A DNA stretch of 64,000 nt from Christiangramia lutea (GCF_022489035.1 NZ_JAKVTV010000001.1:1240001-1304000); one strand, 5' to 3'. Counted from the first letter of the stretch, positions 8,423 to 16,263 are shown. Notes: generated by a model not told the origin, from the letters alone. Translations and numbers: made by a program.

Positions 8423-9370
8423 TTAAAGCTTTTCCTCTTCATCCCATACATATATTTTTCTTTCATTGGAGTTTACATATCCGCGGTACATCCCGGCAGA
8501 ATTATAGGTCATGTTTACATTTCCTTCAGAATCCACGGCAACGAGGCCGCCATCACCACCAAGATTACCATGATGCTCATGGATGGCTTTTTCCGCAGCA
8601 TCCTTTAGCGACATTCCGGCAAATTCCATGAGGTTGGAAACATAAGAGGCTACAGTAGCCCTCATAAAAAACTCTCCAATTCCCGTACACGAAACTGCGC
8701 AGGTCTTATTTTGCGCATAAGTACCGCTACCAATAATTGCAGAATCGCCTATTCTTCCTTCTATTTTATTGGTCATTCCTCCGGTAGAAGTAGCCGCAGC
8801 CAGGTTTCCTTCAGAATCCATGGCCACAGCGCCAACCGTTCCTTTCTTAAAATTAGAATGATCCAAAAAGGTTTCATCGGTATTCAGAGCTTTGGCCTGT
8901 TTCCACTGCTCTTCCCGGAAAGGAGTATCGAACCATGAATTCTCTACCAGATCGTGACCAAGTTCTGCTGCGAGCTCATCTGAATGTTTCCCGGAGATCA
9001 TCACGATATCATCTCTTTCCATTAATGATTTTGCGAAATTTACAGGGTTTTTTACCCGGCTGCAATTAGCCAAGGCCCCGGCCTTAAGATTAGAACCGTC
9101 CATGATAGAAGCTTCCAGTAGATGTTTTCCATTTCTGGAATATACCGCTCCTTTACCGGCGTTAAAATGCATGCTGTTCTCCAGAACAACCACGGCAGCA
9201 CAGACGGCATCTATCGCTGTCCCTCCTGCCTTTAGGACCTCTTCCCCAGCAGCAAGGCTGCCATCCAGATCTTTTAAGATAAGAGCTTTATCACTCGCTG
9301 ATAAATTCTCTTTTTCTATTACCCCAGCTCCTCCATGGATACAAAGGGAATATTTATATTTTTTAGCCAT
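8423..9370 (-). CDS. iaaA: Isoaspartyl peptidase / plant-type L-asparaginase (Ntn hydrolase)
   Basis: A 315-residue Ntn-hydrolase precursor. It begins directly with KYSLCIHGGAG and has no signal peptide, so it works in the cytoplasm. The autoprocessing site is KKGTVGAVAMD, with Thr178 becoming the N-terminal nucleophile of the beta subunit. The substrate-binding GRIGDSAIIGSGTYA and the CTGIGEFFMRA block follow, as in IaaA enzymes. The family hydrolyses beta-aspartyl dipeptides, including the beta-Asp-Arg that cyanophycinase releases, as well as Asn. It lies third in the operon, after a 143-bp gap containing a hairpin and 32 bp ahead of the lipoprotein cyanophycinase. This context points to the final intracellular step giving Asp plus Arg. 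Confidence 0.92.
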   Translation of the reverse strand: MAKKYKYSLCIHGGAGVIEKENLSASDKALILKDLDGSLAAGEEVLKAGGTAIDAVCAAVVVLENSMHFNAGKGAVYSRNGKHLLEASIMDGSNLKAGALANCSRVKNPVNFAKSLMERDDIVMISGKHSDELAAELGHDLVENSWFDTPFREEQWKQAKALNTDETFLDHSNFKKGTVGAVAMDSEGNLAAATSTGGMTNKIEGRIGDSAIIGSGTYAQNKTCAVSCTGIGEFFMRATVASYVSNLMEFAGMSLKDAAEKAIHEHHGNLGGDGGLVAVDSEGNVNMTYNSAGMYRGYVNSNERKIYVWDEEEKL

Positions 9371-9393
9371 TAATTTTATCTATTGATTGTCTG

Positions 9394-9417
9394 CCTGCAG
9401 CAAATTAGATCTGCAGG
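9394..9417 (-). promoter_or_regulatory. Hairpin in the susD-iaaA spacer
   Basis: The only sizeable spacer in the operon (9371-9513) contains a perfect 7-bp inverted repeat CCTGCAG/CTGCAGG (9394-9400 and 9411-9417). A smaller AGCC/GGCT hairpin lies near 9440. There is no U-tract, so it does not look like an ordinary terminator. An RNA-processing or stability element that sets susCD levels apart from the enzymes is possible. Confidence 0.4.
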
Positions 9418-9513
9418 ATCAAATTGTTAAAGTAGTTGTAGCCTCAGGCTGGAAGTATGGCATTAATTCAAACACTTACTCCCAGCTAAGACCACAAATC
9501 AAACACTTATTTT

Positions 9514-10854
9514 TTAATACCCAGGATTTTGAACCAGGGTTCCATTGGATATTACAATTTCCCTTTGAGGAACTGGATACACGGTTCGGAAAGTTTCAAT
9601 TCCTAAAATAGATTCAGCTCTGCCCAATCTTACAATATCGAACCAGCGATGACCTTCAAAAGCCATTTCTCTGGCCCTTTCTTCGATTAACACATCTGTA
9701 AACGACTCAAAGTCTGAAACTTCTTCCAGGGTGATAGCCATATCTGGGAGTGATCTCGTTCTAACCATATTCAGGTCTTCGAGGGCAAGTTCAAATTCTC
9801 CCATTCTTGCTCTTGCTTCAGCTCTATTCAAATAAACCTCTGAAAGCTTCATAATAATGGCATTCCCATCAACCGTAGCATCGTTAATCCCATATTTATC
9901 TACGAAAACCACTCGGCCATCGTCGAAATATAGATCTCCCCTGGGATCATCATCGTCGCTCATTGCGGCATAAAAATCTTCAAAACTTGCTGATACTTCC
10001 GGTGGTGAAACTGAAAGATATTCGGTCAAAGTATTCCCATCGGTTTCGGTAAATTGAAGTTCAAAAATTGCTTCGGCTGAACCCTCTGTTTCATAGATAT
10101 CATTGTAATTTCCGTTCAAAGCGTAATCATGGTTTTCAATGGCTAGGGTAGCATATTGTTCAGCTTCCTCATAATTCCCTGCATATAGATGAACCCTGCT
10201 TAAAAAGGCTTCCGCAGTACCTTTAGAAACAGTAAATTTCTCACTGTCATATTCCATCAGGGAAATGGCCATTTCCAGGTCTGAAATAATCTGATCATAA
10301 GAAGCAGCTACGGTAGATCTTGGAATTGTTTTCGCTGTTTCGCTGTCTATATATTGAGTAAAAACCGGAATTCCAAATTCCGAATTCATATCTCTAAACT
10401 GCCCGAATTGACGCAAAGCATCAAAAAGCCCAAGTGCTCTGAAAAAATGAGCTGCACCTTGAGATTCTGGATCGTCCAATTGCAATTCATCTACTTTTTC
10501 AAGGATTAGGTTACTTGAATTTACCAGGGCATAGGCATCTACCCAACTGCTTTCTACATAGATGCTGGATGCAGGGATTATGGCATTGTCAAGTTGGGTA
10601 AAGCGCTCCCGGAAACCTGTGGCATCTGCAATACCGCCTGTTAAAGCCTGCGCCATTATGAATTCACCTCCATAATAAGTTCCGCTTTGTGCAAGACTGT
10701 AAAGTCCGGTTACGGCAGATCTTAGTGAGATTCCATCTGTGATCGCTTCTGTAGAACGAATTTCGTCATCCAGCTCTACTTCCAAAATATCGCTACATCC
10801 GGCTAATGAACCAAGAAGTAGGGTTATGATTAAAAATTTATGTATGTTTTTCAT
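9514..10854 (-). CDS. SusD/RagB-family outer-membrane nutrient-binding lipoprotein
   Basis: A 446-residue protein with a lipoprotein signal peptide ending in LAGC. It has the N-terminal SusD segment (VTGLYSLAQSGTYYGGE), TPR-like helices (GTAEAFLSRVHLYAGNYEEAEQYA near residue 215), and the C-terminal RagB/SusD signature with LSEVYLNRAEARAR, LIEERAREMAFEGHRWFDIVRLG and a final VQNPGY. SusD proteins form the lid over the SusC barrel at the cell surface and bind the ligand. It starts 9 bp after the susC stop. At 446 residues it is shorter than many glycan-binding SusDs, in line with a peptide-type or small-oligomer ligand (inference). Confidence 0.93.
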   Translation of the reverse strand: MKNIHKFLIITLLLGSLAGCSDILEVELDDEIRSTEAITDGISLRSAVTGLYSLAQSGTYYGGEFIMAQALTGGIADATGFRERFTQLDNAIIPASSIYVESSWVDAYALVNSSNLILEKVDELQLDDPESQGAAHFFRALGLFDALRQFGQFRDMNSEFGIPVFTQYIDSETAKTIPRSTVAASYDQIISDLEMAISLMEYDSEKFTVSKGTAEAFLSRVHLYAGNYEEAEQYATLAIENHDYALNGNYNDIYETEGSAEAIFELQFTETDGNTLTEYLSVSPPEVSASFEDFYAAMSDDDDPRGDLYFDDGRVVFVDKYGINDATVDGNAIIMKLSEVYLNRAEARARMGEFELALEDLNMVRTRSLPDMAITLEEVSDFESFTDVLIEERAREMAFEGHRWFDIVRLGRAESILGIETFRTVYPVPQREIVISNGTLVQNPGY

Positions 10855-10863
10855 AATTGTTGT

Positions 10864-13863
10864 TTAAAATGAAGCATTTAATCCTATCGTGATTGTACGT
10901 GCCTGCCCGAGAGTTCCGAAGTCTTCACCCTGCAGAACATTAAGATCGGTTTGATTGGAAGTGTTCGTAGAAACCTCTGGATCGAATCCTAGGTAATCTG
11001 TGATCGTCACGAGATTTTGTCCCTGTACATATAGATTTAGGCCATTTAGACCGATTGAATCCACCAGGTCTGACGGAAGATCATAACCCAATCTAAGTGT
11101 TTTAAGTCTTATAAAATCTCCATCCTCCAGGAATTGAGTGCTGAATCTTTGTAACTGGCCAGCTTCTGTAGAAGGCCTCGGAACATCTGTTTGCTGTCCT
11201 GGCTCTCTCCAGTAATTGTCAAAAACTCTCTGACTTATATTCGCGTAAGGAATTCCGCTACGGGTAAATCCGAAGTTTTCGTAGGCATGCCTACTCTGGT
11301 TAAAGATCTTGTTTCCACCAGAAAACTGAATATTTGCTGTCAAGCTGAAACCTTTATACCTGAAATTATTCTGCCATCCACCAAAATAATCGGGAAGGGC
11401 GCTACCTGCAATCTGTCGGTCGTCGAAATCTATTACCCCGTCGTTGTTTATATCTTCGAACATGGCATCCCCTGTTTGTGGATCTACACCTTCATATTTT
11501 ATTAAATAAAGCGTGCTTACCGCCTCACCTTCTTTTAGAATGTGGTTTCTGCCTATAAGTTCACCATCATTCAGCAAGTTTATGATCTCATTATCCAGGA
11601 AGGAAAAATTCACCCCGGTGGTCCAGTTAAAACCTTCACCCTGGAAAATATCTGCATTCAGACTAAATTCGAATCCTGTATTTTCGATCTCGCCAATATT
11701 CTGAAAAACAGAACTGAAGCCCGTTAACCCCGAAACACCGGCACTAAGTAATAGATCTTCGGTTTGTTTATTGAAATAATCTGCGGTCATATTAATTCTC
11801 TGGTCAAATAATCCCAGGTCCAAACCAATATTGAGCTGCTTGGTTTTTTCCCAACCCAGATCAGGATTTTCAAGTCGGTTAGGGGCAATTCCCGGCCTGT
11901 TGTTATAATCAGCATTCAGGGAATATGTTCCCACCCAGTTGGAAGAAATTTCCTGATTTCCGGTAAGTCCGTAACTTCCTCTAAATTTGAGATTAGAGAT
12001 AGATTCAATATCGAAGAAGTCTTCTTCGTTAACTCTCCACGCTATAGATCCTGATGGGAAATAACCATACTGGTTGTCTTCACCAAAACGAGAAGATCCA
12101 TCTGCTCTTAGTGTAAATGCGAAAACATATCTGTTATCGAAGGAATAGTTTGCACGCCCAAAAAATGACTGTAGGCCAAACTGGTTTTTACCGGTAGTGC
12201 TATTAATGATCGTACTGGCTGCAGAAATACTGGTAGTATTATTCGTTGCAAATCCAACTCCCGCCTGATCTGAGAATTGAGCCTTGGTCTCCTGCAGGGT
12301 CCAACCCGCTAAAAGATCAAGATCATGTTTCTCTGCAAAAGTCTTGTTATAGTTAAGCGTATTCTCCAGCTGCCAGGTAGTTTCTTCGTAGGTGGCGAAA
12401 ATTGCTTCCCCGTCGTCTGATTTATTGGTTCCTGCCGGCACGAAAGATTCTTCCACGAAATTGGAATATTCAGTTGAAAAGGCAGATCTAAAGGTAAGGT
12501 CTGGAATGATCTTCCATTCAGCAAACGCTGAAGCCTGGAAACGAGTACTCTGAGAGTCATTGATATACTCTTCGGCGATCAACACCGGGTTTTCTAAAGG
12601 CCACCATGTATTATAACTGAATGGATTAGTAAATTCTCCATTTTCATCCCGAATAGGCGCTGTTGGATCCCAACCCTGAGCGTTGATGATTACTCCATAT
12701 TCATCGTTCTCATTGATGGTACGATCATGATTACTTCGGTTTAGAAAGATCGTTGTTCCTATTTTAACCTTGTCGTTGATAGTATGATCCAAATTTAAAC
12801 GAGTGCTCAATCGGTCAAATTCCTGACCTATCTGAATACCTTCCTGTTTAAAATAATTTCCACTTAAATAGAATCTTGTTTTTTCAGATCCTCCACGGGC
12901 GCTGATATCCAGGTTTTGAGTAATCCCCGTTCTGAATATTTCATCATAAATATTTGTGTTGACACCGTTGGAAGTATCAATAAAGTCGAAATAATCTTCT
13001 CCTAATCCATCAAATTCTGCGGCGGTATTAAAAAATTCTTTGAATTGATTTGGACCTACAAGGTCTGGTGTATTTGTAATTTCAGAAAAGCCCGTATAAT
13101 ATCCTACGTTTACAAGAGTTTTACCAGTTTTACCTCTTTTAGTAGTAATGAGAACTACCCCGTTGGCACCTCGCGAACCATAAATTGAGGCCGCGGCTGC
13201 ATCTTTTAAAATCGTAATAGATTTAATGTCATTCGGGTTGATATCTGCTAAAGGGTTTGTTGGCTGAATGTTGCTATTCAAAGCAGAGTTATTCCTAGAA
13301 ACCAGAGGAACTCCATCCACAATAAACAAAGGCTGGCTACTTGCCGAAATAGAAGATACACCCCTAATATTCACATTTATCGCTGCACCAGGCGTAGCCG
13401 ATGAAGTAGAGATATTTACCCCGGGAGTTTGACCCTGTAAGGCCGATTCAAAACTTGCAGCCGGTGTTTTTCCTAATTCTTCTGTTTCTATAGTCTGAAT
13501 ACTACTACTAATATCCTCACGTTCCTGAGTGCCGTATCCAACAATAACAACTTCATCCAGAGTTTGATCTGAAGAAAGGCTTACGTTATAAGAATTAGAA
13601 TCTGTTAATGGGATTATTTTAGACTGGTAACCAACAAAAGAAACTTCGATAGCCTGAGTTCCATCGGGCACTTCAATGGAGAAATTACCATCGAAATCGC
13701 CAACTACCCCAATATTCGAATCGGGCACCAGAACGTTGGCGCCTAATAATGGTTCTCCGGTGTCTTCAGCAGTAACTGTACCGGTAATTGTTCTTTGTGC
13801 GAATGCGTATGTACCGCACGTAAACATGATTAGATATACTAATAGTTGTTTAGAGAAATTCAT
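10864..13863 (-). CDS. SusC/RagA-family TonB-linked outer-membrane receptor
   Basis: A 999-residue receptor. It has a signal peptide (MNFSKQLLVYLIMFTCGTYAFAQ) and a carboxypeptidase-regulatory-like domain (about 24-100, TGTVTAEDTGEPLLGANV). The TonB box/SusC signature LDEVVIVGYGTQ follows near residue 103, then the plug (about 110-230, ending with AAAASIYGSRGANGVVLITTKRG). The 22-strand beta-barrel runs to a terminal Phe (TITIGLNASF). It is the first gene of the leftward operon. Its 520-bp upstream region holds paired structured elements and no adjacent ECF sigma/anti-sigma or hybrid two-component gene. With SusD it would import the oligomer or its fragments across the outer membrane. Confidence 0.95.
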   Translation of the reverse strand: MNFSKQLLVYLIMFTCGTYAFAQRTITGTVTAEDTGEPLLGANVLVPDSNIGVVGDFDGNFSIEVPDGTQAIEVSFVGYQSKIIPLTDSNSYNVSLSSDQTLDEVVIVGYGTQEREDISSSIQTIETEELGKTPAASFESALQGQTPGVNISTSSATPGAAINVNIRGVSSISASSQPLFIVDGVPLVSRNNSALNSNIQPTNPLADINPNDIKSITILKDAAAASIYGSRGANGVVLITTKRGKTGKTLVNVGYYTGFSEITNTPDLVGPNQFKEFFNTAAEFDGLGEDYFDFIDTSNGVNTNIYDEIFRTGITQNLDISARGGSEKTRFYLSGNYFKQEGIQIGQEFDRLSTRLNLDHTINDKVKIGTTIFLNRSNHDRTINENDEYGVIINAQGWDPTAPIRDENGEFTNPFSYNTWWPLENPVLIAEEYINDSQSTRFQASAFAEWKIIPDLTFRSAFSTEYSNFVEESFVPAGTNKSDDGEAIFATYEETTWQLENTLNYNKTFAEKHDLDLLAGWTLQETKAQFSDQAGVGFATNNTTSISAASTIINSTTGKNQFGLQSFFGRANYSFDNRYVFAFTLRADGSSRFGEDNQYGYFPSGSIAWRVNEEDFFDIESISNLKFRGSYGLTGNQEISSNWVGTYSLNADYNNRPGIAPNRLENPDLGWEKTKQLNIGLDLGLFDQRINMTADYFNKQTEDLLLSAGVSGLTGFSSVFQNIGEIENTGFEFSLNADIFQGEGFNWTTGVNFSFLDNEIINLLNDGELIGRNHILKEGEAVSTLYLIKYEGVDPQTGDAMFEDINNDGVIDFDDRQIAGSALPDYFGGWQNNFRYKGFSLTANIQFSGGNKIFNQSRHAYENFGFTRSGIPYANISQRVFDNYWREPGQQTDVPRPSTEAGQLQRFSTQFLEDGDFIRLKTLRLGYDLPSDLVDSIGLNGLNLYVQGQNLVTITDYLGFDPEVSTNTSNQTDLNVLQGEDFGTLGQARTITIGLNASF

Positions 13864-13910
13864 TTTAATAATTATTGATTAATACTCGAAATAGTCAATA
13901 TTTCCAGGTA

Positions 13911-13937
13911 TTTCCCTGGGGTAAACCCATTGGGAAA
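13911..13937. promoter_or_regulatory. Compound inverted repeat just upstream of susC
   Basis: Outer arms TTTCCC (13911-13916) and GGGAAA (13932-13937) enclose a second inverted repeat, GGGT-AA-ACCC. No U-tract follows on either strand. It could be an operator or an RNA hairpin in the susC 5' UTR, close to the start codon at 13863. Confidence 0.45.
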
Positions 13938-13967
13938 CTGCTGAAAAAGGATTATTAAAAAATGTTC

Positions 13968-14030
13968 TCTAGCAATCGAAGATAGGCTGAAGTCCTTGTA
14001 AGGTAAGGGACTTACAACAGATGATTAAAT
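13968..14030 (-). ncRNA. Putative structured leader element, copy A (susC-proximal)
   Basis: The first 49 bp (plus-strand order) match copy B at 38 positions with no gap. An internal stem pairs AAGTCC with GGACTT. In copy B the same stem has a compensating T-A to C-G change at one pair. A second, mutually exclusive pairing TTGTAAG/CTTACAA is possible, as in a switch. The outer stem is weaker than in copy B. I do not recognise a known riboswitch class. The strand is assumed from the susC gene. Confidence 0.45.
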
Positions 14031-14141
14031 TTTTTAACTGAATTAAATACATAATTAAGCAATTAAAGAATAGAATGATTATTGAAAATTCCGCGAAAAG
14101 ATCATTCACGGTAAAAAGATTCGGAATATAAAAATGGGAAG

Positions 14142-14217
14142 TCTAGCAATCAAATATCGGCTGAAGCCCCATCAAGGTTAGAGGCTTACAGTAAGTGTGC
14201 GATATTTTTGAATTGCT
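14142..14217 (-). ncRNA. Putative structured leader element, copy B (susC-distal)
   Basis: It begins, on the plus strand, with the same ten bases as copy A (TCTAGCAATC). It folds into a long outer stem of about 15 bp (AGCAAT..CAA..TATCG with CGATATTTGATTGCT, two small bulges) and an inner stem AAGCC/GGCTT extended by CTG/CAG. Spacing to copy A is about 110 bp. Tandem arrangement upstream of a transport/catabolic operon is the usual setting of a ligand-sensing RNA, but no known class was recognised. Confidence 0.45.
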
Positions 14218-14383
14218 AATCACGAATTGAATTTTGTTAAAAGTATTAAAAATTCTGAAAAAATGAAATTTTTAATGAGAAATAAGATTTTTCATAATGG
14301 AACTAATCCGTTTTCTATAGAGATGATTTCTAGTAATTCGACCAAATAAGTGGGTTTAGGCGCATGTAGGATATTTGAGAATA

Positions 14384-14731
14384 TCAGTTTCTTCTTACCA
14401 AAGCATAAAAATCATTTTCCAGTTTCAGGTAACCCTGGTCATATACAAAAAAGTACTGATTTCCTGTTTTGGTAGTATAAATGCTGGTGAAATATTCGAA
14501 GTCAAAACCTTTAGATAATAATTTCGTCCTGGGAACAGAAGTTTTATCATTCGGATTCAGTTCTTCCAGGATCCTGTGGTTTCGTCTTAGGAGATTATTC
14601 GTATTTCGTATAAGATTTGTTGTGTTTTTATTGGCTTTATTATGATGGGCATTCCTGCAGTAATCGCTACAGAACTTCTTATCGGTACGGCCACGTAACT
14701 TTTCCCCGCATTCCGGGCATGTCTTTTCCAT
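14384..14731 (-). CDS. Small N-terminal zinc-ribbon protein (DUF2116-like)
   Basis: A 115-residue cytoplasmic protein. Its N-terminus has a zinc-ribbon/treble-clef-like Cys set (Cys5, Cys8, Cys21, Cys25; CPECG then KKFCSDYCRNAHH), followed by a basic Asn/Arg-rich helix. The C-terminal domain ends YFFVYDQGYLKLENDF. The Cys arrangement suggests zinc binding; nucleic-acid binding is plausible but unproven. A relic of its last 24 codons lies at 4787-4861, beyond the far end of the cyanophycinase operon, in the same orientation. Confidence 0.75.
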   Translation of the reverse strand: MEKTCPECGEKLRGRTDKKFCSDYCRNAHHNKANKNTTNLIRNTNNLLRRNHRILEELNPNDKTSVPRTKLLSKGFDFEYFTSIYTTKTGNQYFFVYDQGYLKLENDFYALVRRN

Positions 14732-14781
14732 ATTGAAATATAATTAAAAAGCTGAATACGAGGAAATGATACTAAAAAGCC

Positions 14782-15729
14782 CTAGTTGAAAACATGGGTT
14801 CTGTAAATTGGCATCCAAACATCTTCATAGGTACTTCTATTAAAAACTTTTTTAGATTCTTCAACCTTAATAAAAAAGCTATCGCCTTCTTCACCTACCG
14901 AAGCTTTAATTTCTACCTGCCATTCTTCATTAGAAATCTTTGTACCAGAAATTTCTCCGTTCTCGATTGGTTTTATAAAGCTGGTACTGGCTGATAGACC
15001 TATGACTGCATTGGCCTCTTCAAAATTATCCGGATCTAAAGTAAATTCTGTAGCTTCCGGGTCTATTTCAAAATATACAATTTTAGTGATTTCGTCATCT
15101 GCTATGGTTTCTTCAGGGTCATCATAGGTCAATAATTTGAAGACCAGTTTTTCACCTGCCACTACATCTATTTCAAGGGACTCTGTATTCACATGCCCTT
15201 CTTCTTCAGCTTCCATCTGCAACATTGAATTTTCAAAAAAGGCCTGATAATTTTCTAAACTTTCCCCGGTAATGAAATGAGACCTGATTTCTTTTTTGAT
15301 CAGATAAATTCCTTTATCGTCATTTCTTTCAAATTTGGCTCCAACAATTTTAAGATCAGTGACGGTGGTACTGGCGCAGCAGCCTCCAGTATTCCTTTCG
15401 GCATCAGCAGTAAATGAAAAAACTTCCTCATCTCCATACATAACAGTATAATCTACATCGTTGGAAATATAAATTCTTAAGATATCCTCCTCGACTATAA
15501 AGTCATAATTAGGTTCAGCATCTGAGGTGTTATTAATAACTTCCAGGGCATATCCTGAGATTATAGACTCGGTGATATTCTCTCCAGTTTCACTATCCAC
15601 GATCTGGAAATCGAGAATCGCAAAAGAAGAGTCACATGAAACAGCTGAACAATCTGGATCGTCATTGCTACTACAGGACTGTACAACGATTACGGCTAAA
15701 AAAAGAAGGTGTTTAAAGAAGGTTTTCAT
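14782..15729 (-). CDS. Hypothetical lipoprotein
   Basis: A 315-residue protein with signal peptide and lipobox (VVQSC), then a Cys-containing segment (DPDCSAVSCDSS) and a further GGCCAST motif near residue 118. The rest is acidic and predicted beta-rich (ILDFQIVDSETGENI; WQVEIKASVGEEGDSFFIKV). I do not recognise a family. Its stop is 50 bp from the start of the zinc-ribbon gene downstream, so they could share a transcript. Probably a surface or periplasmic lipoprotein of unknown role. Confidence 0.75.
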   Translation of the reverse strand: MKTFFKHLLFLAVIVVQSCSSNDDPDCSAVSCDSSFAILDFQIVDSETGENITESIISGYALEVINNTSDAEPNYDFIVEEDILRIYISNDVDYTVMYGDEEVFSFTADAERNTGGCCASTTVTDLKIVGAKFERNDDKGIYLIKKEIRSHFITGESLENYQAFFENSMLQMEAEEEGHVNTESLEIDVVAGEKLVFKLLTYDDPEETIADDEITKIVYFEIDPEATEFTLDPDNFEEANAVIGLSASTSFIKPIENGEISGTKISNEEWQVEIKASVGEEGDSFFIKVEESKKVFNRSTYEDVWMPIYRTHVFN

Positions 15730-15774
15730 AAAAAGGGTTCTGGTTATTAATTTAAGTTGATGATTTATTCCGGT

Positions 15775-15900
15775 TTAAATGTTCCTGAATTCTGAATAGC
15801 CGTATGCTTTATTCACCATATTTTTTTCAGCTTCATTTTTAGATTTACGGCAGGATATAGGGCACGGGTCCATTCCAAAGATAAGGATCACTTTATTCAT
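15775..15900 (-). CDS. 41-residue small protein with C-P-x-x-C motif
   Basis: An uninterrupted ATG-to-TAA frame of 42 codons starts 27 bp after the stop of the monooxygenase gene on the same strand. The peptide begins MNKVILIFGMDPCPISC, then is Lys/Glu/Asn-rich and ends EFRNI. The hydrophobic strand followed by CPISC resembles the start of a thioredoxin- or metal-binding fold, but it is too short to assign. Operon position and sensible composition support it as a gene. There is no homology information. Confidence 0.45.
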   Translation of the reverse strand: MNKVILIFGMDPCPISCRKSKNEAEKNMVNKAYGYSEFRNI

Positions 15901-15927
15901 AAAAATGGTTTGTTAATAGGTAGATGG

Positions 15928-16263
15928 CTAAAACCGGTTTTGGTTGCGTGAGAAAAACGAATAATCTCTTTCAACTTTGCTAATTCTTATGGAATACGAA
16001 TCGTACCATTTACTTTTTCCCAAATCCTGAGCAATTAAATGTTCCGAATTTTCTTTCCATATCCTGATGCTATCCAGGTCTTTCCAGTAGGATATACTAA
16101 TCCCAAGTTCAGACCGGGCAGATTCAAACCCAAGGTATCCCGGCTGTTCTTCCGCTAATTCTTCCATCTTTTCAGCCATTTCTGAATATCCTTTATGATC
16201 CTCGGTCAAAATTGAAGTAAAAATTACTGCGTAGTAGGGAGGTTCTGGAAGCTTTGCAATCAT
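15928..16263 (-). CDS. Antibiotic-biosynthesis-monooxygenase (ABM) domain protein
   Basis: A 111-residue dimeric ferredoxin-like (ABM) fold. The strand YYAVIFTSIL, helix YSEMAEKMEELAEEQPGYLGFES, a SISYWKDLDSIRIWKENSEH block and a C-terminal YSIRISKVERDYSF strand follow the typical order. Members include small quinol/heme-type monooxygenases and many proteins of unknown reaction. Its start overlaps the methyltransferase stop by 4 bp (16260-16263), implying translational coupling. Confidence 0.85.
   Translation of the reverse strand: MIAKLPEPPYYAVIFTSILTEDHKGYSEMAEKMEELAEEQPGYLGFESARSELGISISYWKDLDSIRIWKENSEHLIAQDLGKSKWYDSYSIRISKVERDYSFFSRNQNRF

Larger units (their letters stand above)
13864..14383 (-). 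promoter_or_regulatory. 520-bp gene-free leader/promoter region of the susC operon
   Basis: No ORF of note lies here. Reading leftward toward susC it contains structured element B (14142-14217), element A (13968-14030) and a compound inverted repeat (13911-13937), ending about 48 nt before the ATG. I did not find a clean TAnnTTTG promoter box, so the start of transcription is unknown. Its size and structure suggest control through the leader rather than through a dedicated neighbouring regulator. Confidence 0.6.

Noticed and set aside
9394-9417. Transcription terminator after susD
   Set aside because: The hairpin has no U-tract on the relevant strand.
13968-14217. A known riboswitch class (SAM, glycine, cobalamin, c-di-GMP)
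   Set aside because: None of the conserved cores of those classes was recognised by eye; a covariance search would be needed to exclude others.
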